Shown: positions 38,771 through 49,136 of the stretch, in pieces
Numbering within the stretch: position 1 is the first letter of the stretch
Layout of the letters: every line of letters begins with the position of its first letter
Origin: Shewanella glacialipiscicola
GTDB taxonomy: Bacteria; Pseudomonadota; Gammaproteobacteria; Enterobacterales; Shewanellaceae
Reading direction: 5' to 3'
Assembly (NCBI RefSeq): GCF_023283485.1
Contig: NZ_JAKILU010000016.1
Coordinates: forward strand, 30,344-94,343
DNA length: 64,000 nucleotides
Translations under genes and position numbers: made by a program
The notes under the pieces: generated by a model
Database searches by the model: none
What the model was told of the DNA's origin: nothing
Seen by the model: only the letters and a program-made list of their open reading frames with translations

Positions 38771-39172
38771 GTTGAGGTTAATCTCGTTTGAATTTAAATC
38801 AATTGAAACAAATAAGATCAATTTCACTGTGTTTAGCTGAAGTGTCGACGTTTGGCTAAATTAAATCTTTAAATATTAATGCTATAGTACTTCGTGGTCG
38901 TAATATTCTCTCTTTCTGATCGCTCATTCAGTTGGAAGCAGAACTCCGTAGTGCACGATTCTTTTAAAACCGAATTGTAGGTTTTAAATCACCCATAATT
39001 TTCGTGGCGATGCCAAGTCAATTGGGGTAAACTGCGCGCGACCAGCGTGATTGCGATCGCATTTCTGTATTTAAACCTGCGCTAGCTCAATGCAGTAGGT
39101 TTTTGTTTAAAACTTACGTATTTAGCAGGAACGCGGCGCATTGTCTTTCCTTCAAACGTAGTGCTTGTGGAT
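38771..39172. other. nqr promoter region
   Basis: About 400 bp without a gene. It contains an inverted repeat TTAAAACC / GGTTTTAA (38964-38987) and the palindrome TGCGATCGCA (39052-39061). Neither resembles a known nqr operator, but both precede the large Nqr operon. Confidence 0.45.
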
Positions 39173-40507
39173 ATGATTACAATTAAGAAAGGATTGGAAC
39201 TGCCTATAGCAGGCGGACCAGAGCAAGTTATCCATAATGGCCCAGCCATTAGACATGTAGCTACTTTGGGTGAAGAGTATATTGGCTTACGTCCAACGAT
39301 GAAGATCAAAGTGGGCGATAAAGTACAAAAAGGCCAGGTTCTTTTTGAAGATAAGAAGAATTTAGGCGTTAAATATACGGCTTTAGCCAGTGGTACTATA
39401 TTAGACATTAACCGGGGCGCTCAGCGTGTTCTGCAGTCTGTTGTCATTGAAGTGGAAGGAAACGAAAGCGTTACCTTTGCTAAATATGATGCCACTGCGC
39501 TCGATACGCTTGACTCACAGTTAGTCCGTGACAATCTGATTGAATCAGGTTTATGGACTGCTTTGCGAACTCGTCCCTTTAGCAAAGTGCCTGCTGTAGA
39601 CTCTTCTGCTGCTGGTATTTTTGTCACCGCAATAGATACTCAACCTCTTGCCGCTGATCCCGTTGTGGTGATCCGTGAGCATAAAGAAGATTTTGCTAAC
39701 GGTCTTAAGATTTTAGCAAGACTTACTGACGGTAAAGTTTACCTTTGTAAAGCGCCTGGCGCTGATATTCCTGCCGCAAACGCCCAAGTTGAAGAATTTG
39801 CCGGTGTGCACCCTGCAGGATTAGTCGGTACTCACATTCACTTTTTATTGTCTGCCTCTGCAAAACGTACCGTTTGGCATATTGGTTACCAAGACGTAAT
39901 AGCTGTTGGTCAGTTATTTACGACGGGTGAACTCAATACCGAACGTGTTATTGCGATCGCAGGCCCTAAAGCGGCTAAGCCAAGACTACTTCGCACTGTA
40001 ATGGGTGCCAGTATGACGGAACTAACAGCCGGTGAAGCCTTAGATGGCAATATTCGTCTAATTTCAGGCTCAGTTCTGAACGGTCGTACAGCTGTTGGCC
40101 CACAGGGGTATTTAGGTCGTTACCATACTCAAGTCAGTTTGCTAGAAGAAGGCACAGAGAAAGAATTTTTAGGCTGGGTTTTACCTGGTTCAGACAAATA
40201 TTCTATTACTCGTGCATTCTTAGGGCATCTTGTTCCTTCTCGTCTGTTCAATATGACGACCAGTACAGGTGGTTCAGACCGCGCTATGGTACCTATTGGT
40301 AACTATGAGCGTGTCATGCCATTGGACATTCTTCCTACTATGCTGCTGCGTGATTTAATTTCAGGTGACTTTGATGGTGCTGCTACTTTAGGGGCATTAG
40401 AGTTAGATGAAGAAGATCTCGCACTGTGTACGTTCGTATGTCCTGGCAAGTATGACTACGGTTCATATTTGCGTGACTGTTTAAATACGATCGAGAGGGA
40501 AGGCTAA
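39173..40507 (+). CDS. nqrA: Na+-translocating NADH:quinone reductase subunit A
   Basis: 444-residue peripheral subunit of the sodium-pumping NADH dehydrogenase. The ATG at 39173 gives [18 protein letters not shown], the family N-terminus; a GTG 12 nt upstream in frame is less likely. The typical [20 protein letters not shown] (biotinyl-lipoyl-like) and [11 protein letters not shown] stretches are intact. First gene of nqrABCDEF; its stop overlaps the nqrB start by one base. Confidence 0.97.
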   Translation: MITIKKGLELPIAGGPEQVIHNGPAIRHVATLGEEYIGLRPTMKIKVGDKVQKGQVLFEDKKNLGVKYTALASGTILDINRGAQRVLQSVVIEVEGNESVTFAKYDATALDTLDSQLVRDNLIESGLWTALRTRPFSKVPAVDSSAAGIFVTAIDTQPLAADPVVVIREHKEDFANGLKILARLTDGKVYLCKAPGADIPAANAQVEEFAGVHPAGLVGTHIHFLLSASAKRTVWHIGYQDVIAVGQLFTTGELNTERVIAIAGPKAAKPRLLRTVMGASMTELTAGEALDGNIRLISGSVLNGRTAVGPQGYLGRYHTQVSLLEEGTEKEFLGWVLPGSDKYSITRAFLGHLVPSRLFNMTTSTGGSDRAMVPIGNYERVMPLDILPTMLLRDLISGDFDGAATLGALELDEEDLALCTFVCPGKYDYGSYLRDCLNTIEREG

Positions 40508-41706
40508 TGAGCTTGAAAGATTTTTTCGAACGTATTGAGCCCGACTTTGAGAAGGGCGGTAAATACGAAAAGTTTTATGCCCTGTTTGAAGCGGCATATA
40601 CGATTTTTTATACTCCAGGCAAAGTGAACAAGGGCAAAACCCACGTTCGCGATAACCTCGACCTAAAACGTATGATGATTACGGTTTGGGCTTGTGCCTT
40701 CCCTGCCATGTTCGTGGGGATGTACAACGTAGGTTTACAAGCTCAAGTTGCATTAATCGCGGGTTTTGCGACTCCTGATGTATGGCAAGTCAGCTTGTTC
40801 AGCCTATTTGGTACTGAACTGACTGCAAACTCTGGCTGGCCAGCACTGATGTGGTACGGCGCTTGTTTCTTCCTACCTATCTATGCGGTGACCTTTGCCG
40901 TAGGTGGTATCTGGGAAGTACTGTTCGCCTCTATCCGTGGTCATGAAATTAACGAAGGTTTCTTCGTGACTTCTATCCTGTTTGCTTTAACGCTGCCAGC
41001 CACTATTCCATTATGGATGGTCGCGCTGGGTATCACCTTCGGTGTGGTCGTGGCGAAAGAAGTATTCGGTGGTACAGGACGTAACTTCTTAAACCCAGCA
41101 CTAGCGGGTCGTGCCTTCTTGTTCTTCGCTTATCCGTTGAACATGTCAGGTGATACCTCATGGGTTGTGGCTGACGGCTACTCAGGTGCGACAGCACTGA
41201 GCCAAGCTGCAGCAGGCACGTTAGATTACGCAATCAACCAAAACTGGTGGGATTCGTTCTTCGGTTTCATTCCTGGTTCTGTCGGTGAAGTGTCTACATT
41301 AGCGATTCTGTTAGGTGGTTTGGTCATCATCTACACTCGTATCGCATCATGGCGTATCGTTAGCGGTGTAATGGTCGGTATGATTGCCATTTCTACGCTG
41401 CTTAACTTTGTCGGTAGTGACACTAACCCAATGTTTGCAATGCCTTGGTACTGGCACTTAGTGTTAGGTGGTTTTGCGTTTGGTATGATTTTTATGGCGA
41501 CAGACCCAGTGTCAGCGTCATTTACTAATCAAGCTAAATGGGCATACGGTATCTTGATTGGTGCAATGGCTGTGTTTATCCGCGTGATTAACCCTGCATT
41601 CCCTGAAGGCATGATGTTGGCAATTTTGTTTGCTAACTTGTTCGCGCCATTGTTCGACCACTTTGTGGTTCAGGCAAATATCAAGCGGAGGATTGCCCGT
41701 GGCTAA
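40507..41706 (+). CDS. nqrB: Na+-NQR subunit B
   Basis: 399-residue membrane subunit carrying covalent FMN and riboflavin. The FMN attachment motif SGAT is intact (about Thr229, in YSGATALSQ), modified by ApbE encoded in the same cluster. About ten helices. It overlaps nqrA by one base and nqrC by eight. Confidence 0.97.
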   Translation: MSLKDFFERIEPDFEKGGKYEKFYALFEAAYTIFYTPGKVNKGKTHVRDNLDLKRMMITVWACAFPAMFVGMYNVGLQAQVALIAGFATPDVWQVSLFSLFGTELTANSGWPALMWYGACFFLPIYAVTFAVGGIWEVLFASIRGHEINEGFFVTSILFALTLPATIPLWMVALGITFGVVVAKEVFGGTGRNFLNPALAGRAFLFFAYPLNMSGDTSWVVADGYSGATALSQAAAGTLDYAINQNWWDSFFGFIPGSVGEVSTLAILLGGLVIIYTRIASWRIVSGVMVGMIAISTLLNFVGSDTNPMFAMPWYWHLVLGGFAFGMIFMATDPVSASFTNQAKWAYGILIGAMAVFIRVINPAFPEGMMLAILFANLFAPLFDHFVVQANIKRRIARG

Positions 41707-42487
41707 TAATAAAGATTCGTTCGGCAGAACCTTATTTGTCGTCGTTGGCCTATGTTTGATTTGTGCGATATTTGTATCTACGGCAGCCGTATTACTGAGA
41801 CCGACTCAAGCAGAAAATAAACTGCTTGATAAGCAAAAGTACATTCTGGAAGCTGCAGGTCTTATCGATACTAAAGCTGGCAAGGTCACCAAAGCGCAAA
41901 TTCTGGATACATATGGCAAACACATCGAAGCTAAACTGGTCGATTTGAAAACGGGTGCTTGGGTTGAGGGTGTTGATGCTGACACATTCGATCAACGTAA
42001 AGCGTCTCGTGATGTGAAAACCTCATTTGTACCTGAGCATGACATTGCTTCAGTGAAGCGTGTAGCGGATAACGCCGTGGTTTATCTGGTTCGTGATGAA
42101 CAAGGTAAATTAACGAGTGTCATTCTGCCAATACATGGTTATGGCCTATGGTCAACTATGTATGCCTTCCTTGCGATGGATGCTGACCTAAACACAGTGC
42201 AAAGCTTAGTCTACTACGAGCAAGGTGAAACGCCGGGCTTAGGTGGCGAAGTACAAAATGCACAGTGGAAAGCGAAATGGCATGGCAAAAAGTTATTTGA
42301 TGAGCAAGGTAAACTTGCTATCAGCGTGACTAAAAACCCAGCAGTTGCTAGCACTGAATACGGTGTTGATGCATTGTCTGGTGCAACTTTAACCAGTAAC
42401 GGTGTGCAACATTCACTGACATTCTGGTTAGGAAAAGAAGGTTTTGCGAGTTTCATTGAAAAAGCCCGCAATGGAGGTCTCAGCTAA
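41699..42487 (+). CDS. nqrC: Na+-NQR subunit C
   Basis: 262-residue subunit with covalent FMN at the SGAT motif (about Thr230, in ALSGATLTS) and one N-terminal membrane helix. I use GTG 41699 as start because GCGGAGG lies 6 nt upstream and the protein then reads [20 protein letters not shown]; frames open further upstream lie inside nqrB. The stop overlaps the nqrD start by one base. Confidence 0.96.
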   Translation: MANNKDSFGRTLFVVVGLCLICAIFVSTAAVLLRPTQAENKLLDKQKYILEAAGLIDTKAGKVTKAQILDTYGKHIEAKLVDLKTGAWVEGVDADTFDQRKASRDVKTSFVPEHDIASVKRVADNAVVYLVRDEQGKLTSVILPIHGYGLWSTMYAFLAMDADLNTVQSLVYYEQGETPGLGGEVQNAQWKAKWHGKKLFDEQGKLAISVTKNPAVASTEYGVDALSGATLTSNGVQHSLTFWLGKEGFASFIEKARNGGLS

Positions 42488-43119
42488 TGTCTGACGCTAA
42501 AGAACTGAAACAGGTTCTGACAGGACCTATAGTCAACAACAACCCGATTGCTTTACAAGTACTGGGTGTATGTAGTGCATTAGCAGTAACGAGTAAACTC
42601 GAAACTGCGCTGGTAATGGCGTTGGCGTTAACTGCGGTAACTGCGTTTTCGAACCTGTTTATCTCAATGATCCGTAATCATATTCCAAGCAGTGTGCGTA
42701 TTATCGTGCAGATGACCATTATTGCCTCTTTGGTGATCGTGGTTGACCAATTGCTACAGGCTTATGCTTATCAGATCTCTAAGCAGCTGTCGGTATTCGT
42801 GGGCTTAATCATTACGAACTGTATCGTAATGGGGCGCGCCGAAGCCTACGCGATGAAAACACCGCCAATGTTGAGCTTTATGGATGGTATCGGTAACGGT
42901 TTAGGTTACGGTGTCATTCTGTTAGCGGTTGGCTTCGTACGTGAACTGTTTGGTAACGGTTCTCTGTTCGGTGTTGAAATCCTGCACAAGATCTCTGATG
43001 GCGGCTGGTATCAACCAAACGGTTTGCTACTACTGCCTCCGAGTGCGTTCTTCCTGATCGGTATTCTGATTTGGATTATACGTACCTATAAGCCAGAGCA
43101 AGTTGAAGCAAAAGGGTAA
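42487..43119 (+). CDS. nqrD: Na+-NQR subunit D
   Basis: 210-residue integral membrane subunit with about six helices; with NqrE it holds an intramembrane iron site. Typical segments: [20 protein letters not shown] and [16 protein letters not shown], which carries a conserved cysteine. Start overlaps the nqrC stop. Confidence 0.97.
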   Translation: MSDAKELKQVLTGPIVNNNPIALQVLGVCSALAVTSKLETALVMALALTAVTAFSNLFISMIRNHIPSSVRIIVQMTIIASLVIVVDQLLQAYAYQISKQLSVFVGLIITNCIVMGRAEAYAMKTPPMLSFMDGIGNGLGYGVILLAVGFVRELFGNGSLFGVEILHKISDGGWYQPNGLLLLPPSAFFLIGILIWIIRTYKPEQVEAKG

Positions 43120-43124
43120 GTGCG

Positions 43125-43733
43125 ATGGAACATTATATTAGCCTGTTAATTCGCTCTGTTTTCATTGAAAACATGGCACTGGCCTTCTTCCTAGGTATGT
43201 GTACTTTCTTGGCTGTGTCTAAGAAAGTGACCACTGCTATGGGCCTAGGGATTGCGGTAGTTGTAGTGTTAACTATCTCTGTCCCAGCAAACCAAGTTAT
43301 CTATCAAGGGCTACTTGCTCCTGGTGCACTTGCTTGGGCTGGCGCACCTGAAGCTGACTTAAGCTTCTTGAAATTCATTACCTTTATCGGTGTGATTGCG
43401 GCTTTGGTTCAAATTCTGGAAATGGCACTAGACAAGTACTTTCCGCCTTTGTACAACGCATTAGGTATTTTCTTACCTTTGATCACAGTGAACTGCGCGA
43501 TTTTCGGTGCGGTATCATTCATGGTCGAGCGTGACTACAAGTTAGGCGAGAGTGTGGTGTTTGGTTTCGGCTCAGGAGTAGGTTGGGCATTAGCTATCGT
43601 ATTGATGGCCGGTATCCGTGAGAAGCTGAAGTATGCCGACGTGCCTAACGGTCTGCGTGGTTTAGGTATTACCTTTATTACTGCGGGTTTAATGGCCTTA
43701 GGTTTCATGTCGTTTTCTGGTGTGTCTCTGTAA
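43125..43733 (+). CDS. nqrE: Na+-NQR subunit E
   Basis: 202-residue integral membrane subunit homologous to NqrD. Typical segments: [20 protein letters not shown] with a conserved cysteine, and [19 protein letters not shown] with another. These two cysteines and two in NqrD are the ligands of the 2Fe-2S/iron site in known structures. Separated by 5 nt from nqrD. Confidence 0.97.
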   Translation: MEHYISLLIRSVFIENMALAFFLGMCTFLAVSKKVTTAMGLGIAVVVVLTISVPANQVIYQGLLAPGALAWAGAPEADLSFLKFITFIGVIAALVQILEMALDKYFPPLYNALGIFLPLITVNCAIFGAVSFMVERDYKLGESVVFGFGSGVGWALAIVLMAGIREKLKYADVPNGLRGLGITFITAGLMALGFMSFSGVSL

Positions 43734-43779
43734 GAGATGCATAACGGCTTCTTGAATTGGACCTTCTAAGGATAAGTTA

Positions 43780-45036
43780 ATGGATATTCTTGGTATTTTT
43801 AAATCTACTCCGCTTGAGGTTTACCTCGGTGTGAGTATGTTTACTGCTATCGTCCTCATCTTGGTATTAGTGATTTTATTCGCTAAGTCTAAGTTAGTGG
43901 CTAGCGGTGACATCACGATCGGCATCAATGACGATCCTGAAAAAGCAATTACAACCGGTGCTGGTGGTAAGTTGTTAGGCGTTTTGGCTAATAGCGGTAT
44001 CTTCGTATCGAGCGCGTGTGGTGGCGGTGGCTCATGTGGTCAATGTCGCGTGGTGATTAAGTCTGGTGGCGGTGATATTTTGCCAACCGAACTTGATCAC
44101 ATCAGCAAAGGTGATGCCCGTAAAGGTTGTCGTCTTTCTTGTCAGGTTAACGTTAAGAACGATATGGAAATCGAGCTTGACGAAGAAATCTTTGGTATCA
44201 AGAAATGGGAATGTGAAGTTATCTCTAACGATAACAAAGCCACTTTCATTAAAGAACTGAAGCTGCAAATTCCTGATGGCGAGTCTGTACCATTCCGTGC
44301 TGGTGGTTATATTCAAATCGAAGCTCCGGCTCACCATGTTAAATATGCAGATTTTGATGTACCTGCAAAATACCGTGGCGACTGGGAGCACTTTGGTTTC
44401 TTCAATCTTGAGTCTAAGGTTGATGAAGAAACGATTCGTGCATACTCGATGGCTAACTACCCAGAAGAGTTCGGTATTATTATGCTGAACGTGCGTATTG
44501 CTACGCCTCCACCACGTAACCTGACTCTGCCTTGCGGTAAGATGTCATCTTACATTTGGAGCTTGAAAGCTGGTGATAAAGTCACGATTTCAGGCCCATT
44601 CGGTGAATTCTTCGCGAAAGATACCGATGCTGAAATGGTGTTTATCGGCGGTGGTGCGGGTATGGCGCCAATGCGTTCACATATCTTCGACCAACTGAAG
44701 CGTCTGCACTCTAAACGTAAGATGAGCTTCTGGTACGGTGCACGTTCTAAGCGTGAAATGTTCTACGTAGAAGACTTCGATGGCCTCGCGGCTGAGAATG
44801 ATAACTTCGTATGGCATGTGGCACTTTCAGATCCTCAACCAGAGGATAACTGGGATGGTTACACAGGTTTTATTCATAACGTATTATATGAAAACTATCT
44901 GAAAAACCATGATGCACCAGAAGATTGTGAGTTCTACATGTGTGGACCTCCAATGATGAACGCTGCCGTAATTGGTATGTTGAAAAATCTTGGTGTCGAA
45001 GACGAAAACATCTTGTTGGATGACTTCGGCGGCTAA
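43780..45036 (+). CDS. nqrF: Na+-NQR subunit F, NADH-oxidising
   Basis: 418-residue subunit. One N-terminal membrane helix precedes a ferredoxin-like 2Fe-2S domain with ligands at about Cys80, Cys86, Cys89 and Cys121 ([13 protein letters not shown] and RLSCQV, the C-x5-C-x2-C pattern). The FAD/NADH domain follows ([31 protein letters not shown]). NADH electrons enter here. Last nqr gene, followed by a hairpin before apbE. Confidence 0.97.
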   Translation: MDILGIFKSTPLEVYLGVSMFTAIVLILVLVILFAKSKLVASGDITIGINDDPEKAITTGAGGKLLGVLANSGIFVSSACGGGGSCGQCRVVIKSGGGDILPTELDHISKGDARKGCRLSCQVNVKNDMEIELDEEIFGIKKWECEVISNDNKATFIKELKLQIPDGESVPFRAGGYIQIEAPAHHVKYADFDVPAKYRGDWEHFGFFNLESKVDEETIRAYSMANYPEEFGIIMLNVRIATPPPRNLTLPCGKMSSYIWSLKAGDKVTISGPFGEFFAKDTDAEMVFIGGGAGMAPMRSHIFDQLKRLHSKRKMSFWYGARSKREMFYVEDFDGLAAENDNFVWHVALSDPQPEDNWDGYTGFIHNVLYENYLKNHDAPEDCEFYMCGPPMMNAAVIGMLKNLGVEDENILLDDFGG

Positions 45037-45059
45037 TGTTCATTAGTCCTAGATAAAAG

Positions 45060-45099
45060 AGTTGCAGATGTTAAGGATAGCCTTTCATCTGCAACTTTT
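45060..45099 (+). promoter_or_regulatory. Hairpin between nqrF and apbE
   Basis: AGTTGCAGATG and CATCTGCAACT form an 11-bp perfect stem followed by TTTTG only. It may act as a partial terminator or processing site that lowers apbE and nqrM expression relative to nqr. Confidence 0.6.
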
Positions 45100-45134
45100 G
45101 CGTTTAAGGGCACAAATAAGAGTGGTAGGTCATT

Positions 45135-46181
45135 ATGTTTCAGACCTTAAAAATCAATAGCTCAGTATTAAAGCATTCAGTAAATTGGCTGGTCCTTCTA
45201 GGGCTGGCCTTTTTTGTTTCAGCTTGTGCCAAACAGAACGAAATGATTTCGTTGTCTGGCAGCACTATGGGCACTACGTATCACATTAAAGTGGTATCAA
45301 ACGAGCAGATGCCCACAGTGCAGTTACTGCAAGAGGAAATTGATTTAGCCCTTGAGCTAGTCAATGACGAAATGTCGACATACCGACCTAATTCAGAATT
45401 ATCTCGTTTCAACCAATTGCCATTGGAACAAAGTGTTGAAGTATCGCCAGACACGATTAAGGTCGTCGAAGAAGGAATTCGTTTATATCAAGTGACGGAT
45501 AAAGCGCTGGATATTACCTTAGGTCCTTTAGTTAACCTGTGGGGTTTTGGCCCTGATAAGCGCCCGACAAAAGTGCCGACGCCGGCGGATATCGATGCCG
45601 CTAAAGCAAAAACCGGTATTAATGAACTTTCTATTGAGGGTAATCGTCTAATCAAACATAACGCGCATTTGTATGTGGATTTATCATCGATTGCGAAGGG
45701 ATTTGGGGTTGATAAAGTGGCTTCCATTCTTAATAAATACAACGCTGCTGGATATTTAGTTGAAATTGGTGGCGAGCTGAGTATCAAAGGCACTAAGGCC
45801 GATGGCAGTGCTTGGCGCGTTGCAATAGAGCAACCGACCGACGATGGTACTGAAGCGATACAACAAATTATCGCGCCGGGTACCATGGCAATGGCGACAT
45901 CAGGCGATTATCGTAATTATTATGAAGAAAATGGCCAGCGTTTTACCCATATAATTGATCCGCGTACTGGCATGCCGATTAATCATAAACTCGCATCCGT
46001 GACAATATTGCATCAAAATTGTATGACAGCTGACGGTTTTGCGACGGCGATGATGGTTTTAGGTACAGAAGCATCATTGGAGCTTGCCAAGCAGCAACAC
46101 TTGGCGATAATGCTAATTGAAAAGCAAGGCGACGGATTTAAGGTTTATTACAGCGACGCCTTCAAGCCTTTCCTTATCTAG
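45135..46181 (+). CDS. apbE: FAD:protein FMN transferase
   Basis: 348-residue lipoprotein (lipobox VSAC) that attaches FMN to the SGAT threonines of NqrB and NqrC in the periplasm. Visible: GSTMGTTYHIKVV at the start of the domain, DLSSIAKGFGVDKV, HIIDPRTGMPI and MTADGFATAMMVLG. Position directly after nqrF agrees with its role. Start ATG 45135, with a weak GGTAGG upstream. Confidence 0.95.
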   Translation: MFQTLKINSSVLKHSVNWLVLLGLAFFVSACAKQNEMISLSGSTMGTTYHIKVVSNEQMPTVQLLQEEIDLALELVNDEMSTYRPNSELSRFNQLPLEQSVEVSPDTIKVVEEGIRLYQVTDKALDITLGPLVNLWGFGPDKRPTKVPTPADIDAAKAKTGINELSIEGNRLIKHNAHLYVDLSSIAKGFGVDKVASILNKYNAAGYLVEIGGELSIKGTKADGSAWRVAIEQPTDDGTEAIQQIIAPGTMAMATSGDYRNYYEENGQRFTHIIDPRTGMPINHKLASVTILHQNCMTADGFATAMMVLGTEASLELAKQQHLAIMLIEKQGDGFKVYYSDAFKPFLI

Positions 46182-46196
46182 TTTTTGGAGTAAACC

Positions 46197-46421
46197 ATGA
46201 CCTCTTTTATCGCGGCATTTGTGATTTTGTTATTATTCTTTTTGCTCATGTCGATAGGTTATCTCATCAAGCGCAAGGCCGTTGAAGGAAGTTGTGGCGG
46301 TTTAGGTGTTCTAGGGATTGAGAAAGCGTGTGATTGTGATGACCCTTGTGACAAACGTAAGCGTCGTATGGCCGCTGAAGAAGCGCGCCGTGAGAAGTTA
46401 ACAAAAGACCGTATTATTTAA
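46197..46421 (+). CDS. nqrM: Na+-NQR maturation protein NqrM
   Basis: 74-residue protein (formerly DUF539) needed to insert iron into the NqrD/NqrE site. One membrane helix is followed by four cysteines at about 33, 45, 47 and 51 (GSCGGLGVLGIEKACDCDDP, then C) and a basic tail. It starts 15 nt after apbE. Confidence 0.93.
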   Translation: MTSFIAAFVILLLFFLLMSIGYLIKRKAVEGSCGGLGVLGIEKACDCDDPCDKRKRRMAAEEARREKLTKDRII

Positions 46422-46478
46422 TTGTCTTAACTAAATGACCTGTAGAGACGTAAAACTTATCTCTAGTTCAGGTTAAAT

Positions 46479-46508
46479 AATAGCCTCCCATTGTGGAGGC
46501 TATTTTTT
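46479..46508 (+). terminator. Terminator of nqr-apbE-nqrM cluster
   Basis: AATAGCCTCC and GGAGGCTATT with a 6-nt loop, then TTTTT. Confidence 0.88.
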
Positions 46509-46715
46509 GGCCTCAGATTTATCTGTATGGGCTAACCGTTTGAGATTTATCCTTATGATATGAGTAAGATGGCCTGTGAATCTAAGTGTGAATGAGAACG
46601 GTTTTTATCATTAAGTAAGTGAAATATAAAGATAATTTGAGTTATAGGTCAAATTGTACTAGGCTAGTCGTTTGATATAGATCAATCTTTTCTCGTTTAC
46701 CAAGGATAGTAACTT

Positions 46716-47189
46716 ATGAAAGGTCATCCTAAAGTGGTTGGACAACTGAATCGGGTGCTTACCTGTGAGTTGACTGCCATCAATCAATATTTTCTCCATG
46801 CCCGCATGTTTAAACATTGGGGCTTTGAGAAGCTTAATCACGTTGAATATAAAAAATCCATTCAAGATATGAAGCATGCCGATAAGCTCATCGAGCGGGT
46901 ATTGTTTTTAGAAGGATTACCTAATTTGCAGCAACTTGAAAAGCTGCGTATTGGTGAGCATAGCGAAGAAATGCTCGGCTGCGATGCGGCCATGGTACAA
47001 GAGCAACTCATTATACTGCGTGATGCGATTAGCTTGTGTGAAGCTGAGCAGGACTATGTGAGCCGCGATATGCTAGAAGAAATTCTCGAAGACGAAGAAG
47101 AACATTTAGATTGGCTTGAATCGCAGCAAGAGCTTATTAGCTTAACCGGTATTCAAAATTATCTACAATCGCAAATTAGCGACCAATAG
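46716..47189 (+). CDS. Bacterioferritin, haem-binding subunit with altered ferroxidase site
   Basis: 157-residue bacterioferritin subunit. Numbered against E. coli Bfr, it keeps the haem ligand Met52, Glu18, His54, Glu127 and His130, but Glu51 is Asp and Glu94 is Val. The diiron ferroxidase centre is therefore probably impaired, while haem between subunits can form. It is followed 9 nt later by a second subunit with the opposite pattern, so both likely co-assemble into one iron-storage shell, as known for two-subunit bacterioferritins of Pseudomonas and Neisseria. Confidence 0.9.
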   Translation: MKGHPKVVGQLNRVLTCELTAINQYFLHARMFKHWGFEKLNHVEYKKSIQDMKHADKLIERVLFLEGLPNLQQLEKLRIGEHSEEMLGCDAAMVQEQLIILRDAISLCEAEQDYVSRDMLEEILEDEEEHLDWLESQQELISLTGIQNYLQSQISDQ

Positions 47190-47198
47190 GAGCGGAAT

Positions 47199-47666
47199 AT
47201 GAAAGGCGATAAAGACGTTATCGATGCGTTAAATCGACTCCTAACGGGAGAACTCTCGGCCATGGATCAATATTTTGTCCATGCCCATATGTATGAAGAT
47301 TGGGGATTTAATGAGCTCTATGAGCGCATTGCCCATGAGTCAGATGATGAAAAAGCCCATGCCGCTAAGTTAGTGCAGCGTATTTTATTTCTCGAAGGTA
47401 TACCTGATGTTGCCGCCCGTGAGGCATTAAACATAGGTAAAGATGTAACCGAAATGATGCGTAACGATCTCGCCTACGAGTACAAGGTCGCAGATGATTT
47501 ACGCCAAGTGATTGCCCTGTGTGAGCAAAAGCAAGATTACCAGACCCGCGAAATTCTCGAAGTGTTACTCGACGATACAGAAGCGGATCATATGTATTGG
47601 CTCGAAAAACAACTCGGGTTAATTGACCGTATCGGGTTACAAAATTATTTACAAACTAAGATGTAA
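47199..47666 (+). CDS. Bacterioferritin, ferroxidase subunit lacking haem methionine
   Basis: 155-residue bacterioferritin subunit. All ferroxidase ligands are present in E. coli numbering (Glu18, Glu51, His54, Glu94, and Glu/His in DTEADH, shifted by one residue by an insertion). The haem ligand Met52 is Lys. It would oxidise Fe2+ while the upstream partner supplies haem sites for iron release. The two genes form an operon ending at a terminator. Confidence 0.9.
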   Translation: MKGDKDVIDALNRLLTGELSAMDQYFVHAHMYEDWGFNELYERIAHESDDEKAHAAKLVQRILFLEGIPDVAAREALNIGKDVTEMMRNDLAYEYKVADDLRQVIALCEQKQDYQTREILEVLLDDTEADHMYWLEKQLGLIDRIGLQNYLQTKM

Positions 47667-47674
47667 TTTATAAT

Positions 47675-47706
47675 CCCAGCGCTAAAAAACTTAGCGCTGG
47701 GGTTTA
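47675..47706 (+). terminator. Terminator of the bacterioferritin operon
   Basis: CCCAGCGCTAA and TTAGCGCTGGG form an 11-bp stem; T-rich tail GTTTAT. Confidence 0.75.
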
Positions 47707-47900
47707 TCTAGACTACCTTCCTACACGACAAGCCCGCGATTCACACCTTACAACTTTTCTGTCGCCCTTACACTACCAGCGCCAGACTAATAACGCCCCT
47801 AGTTGCCTTCCTTAAACTCAAATCCAGCATTTCAAGTTTAATAGACCCTGGCGTGTTTATCCGCCATAAAAGTTGTGCGGTGTACATTACAATGCTTGAT

Positions 47901-47920
47901 AACTGTTTTTATATACAGTA
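47901..47920. promoter_or_regulatory. LexA box upstream of dinB
   Basis: AACTGTTTTTATATACAGTA contains CTGT-N8-ACAG; the reverse strand, TACTGTATATAAAAACAGTT, is almost the full SOS consensus. It lies 23 nt before the dinB start. Confidence 0.92.
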
Positions 47921-47942
47921 TTTTGGCGTTGGAGGATTCAAC

Positions 47943-49019
47943 GTGCGAAAAATTATTCACATCGATATGGACTGCTATTTTGCCGCAGTGGAAATGCGTG
48001 ACTTTCCTGAGTACCTTGGCAAACCGTTAGCGGTGGGCGGTAGTAGCGATCGCCGCGGCGTTATTAGCACTTGTAGTTACGAGGCGCGTAAATTTGGCGT
48101 ACGTTCAGCGATGGCCACGGCTTATGCTTTTAAATTGTGCCCTGAACTTATTCTGGTACCTGGTCGTATGCAGGTTTACAAACAAGTGTCGTTGCAGATC
48201 CGTGAAATATTTTCCCGCTATACGTCATTGATTGAGCCGCTGTCCCTCGATGAAGCCTATTTAGACGTGAGTGAGTGCCAACAATATAAAGGTTCTGCTA
48301 CCTTAATAGCCCAAGCTATTCGCCGTGATATTTTACTAGAAACAGGTTTAACGGCATCAGCAGGTATAGCGCCGATTAAGTTTCTCGCAAAGATCGCATC
48401 GGATTTGAATAAACCCAATGGTCAATATGTGATCACGCCAGATACTGTGCCTGAGTTCGTTAAAACCTTATCCTTACGAAAAATTCCCGGTGTAGGTAAA
48501 GTTACCGCTGAAAAGTTAGCCTTGTTAGGGCTCCATACCTGCAGTGATGTACAAGCCTATTCTAAAACTGAGCTTGTGGCGCGATTTGGCAAATTTGGCA
48601 GTGTATTGATTGAGCGTTCTCACGGTATAGATGAGCGTGGTATTTCTGCTGACAGAGAGCGTAAATCAGTCGGTGTAGAAACTACCCTGGCAAAAGATAT
48701 CTATCATTTAGTGCAATGCCAACAAATTATACCAGGATTAATTCAAGAGTTGCTGCAGCGCTTGGATCGCGGCGCTAAAAACAGACAAATATGCAAACAA
48801 GTGGTAAAGCTCAAATTTAACGATTTTAAGCAGACCACTATTGAACATCGCAGTGACCAAGTCTCAATTGAGATGTTTTATGAGCTACTTGCGCAAGCGA
48901 TGGTAAGGCAGGAGGGGCGCGGCATTCGGCTACTGGGGATTTCGGTTGGGTTGGCAGATTCTATCCACATTATTCCCACGCTTATCCCAGCCCAAACGCA
49001 ACTAAATTTAGTGTTTTAA
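47943..49019 (+). CDS. dinB: DNA polymerase IV
   Basis: 358-residue Y-family translesion polymerase, SOS-induced. Catalytic residues are visible in [18 protein letters not shown] (Asp) and [12 protein letters not shown] (Asp-Glu). Helix-hairpin-helix [14 protein letters not shown] and little-finger domain follow. GTG 47943 with GGAGG 7 nt upstream is the start; the frame is open 30 codons upstream but crosses the LexA box. The C-terminus lacks an obvious clamp-binding QLxLF-type motif except the final QTQLNLVF, which fits the beta-clamp-binding pattern QLNLVF. Confidence 0.94.
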   Translation: MRKIIHIDMDCYFAAVEMRDFPEYLGKPLAVGGSSDRRGVISTCSYEARKFGVRSAMATAYAFKLCPELILVPGRMQVYKQVSLQIREIFSRYTSLIEPLSLDEAYLDVSECQQYKGSATLIAQAIRRDILLETGLTASAGIAPIKFLAKIASDLNKPNGQYVITPDTVPEFVKTLSLRKIPGVGKVTAEKLALLGLHTCSDVQAYSKTELVARFGKFGSVLIERSHGIDERGISADRERKSVGVETTLAKDIYHLVQCQQIIPGLIQELLQRLDRGAKNRQICKQVVKLKFNDFKQTTIEHRSDQVSIEMFYELLAQAMVRQEGRGIRLLGISVGLADSIHIIPTLIPAQTQLNLVF

Positions 49020-49064
49020 TAACGCTTAGCAACGTGACTAAGTTTTCAGGCTAGTGCTAAAAAT

Positions 49065-49100
49065 AAGCCGCATCGGCATTAAGTAGATGCGGCTTTATAT
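49065..49100. terminator. Bidirectional terminator between dinB and pepD
   Basis: AAGCCGCATC and GATGCGGCTT form a 10-bp stem with A- and T-rich flanks between convergent genes. Confidence 0.7.
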
Positions 49101-49136
49101 TAAAAGCGGACAGAGTAAGCAAGCTTCGTTGAAGGC

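Noticed and set aside
46591..46612. Fur-like inverted repeat upstream of the bacterioferritin genes (AATGAGAA / TTATCATT)
   Set aside because: The arms are 22 nt end to end rather than the 19-bp Fur geometry; kept only as a possibility.
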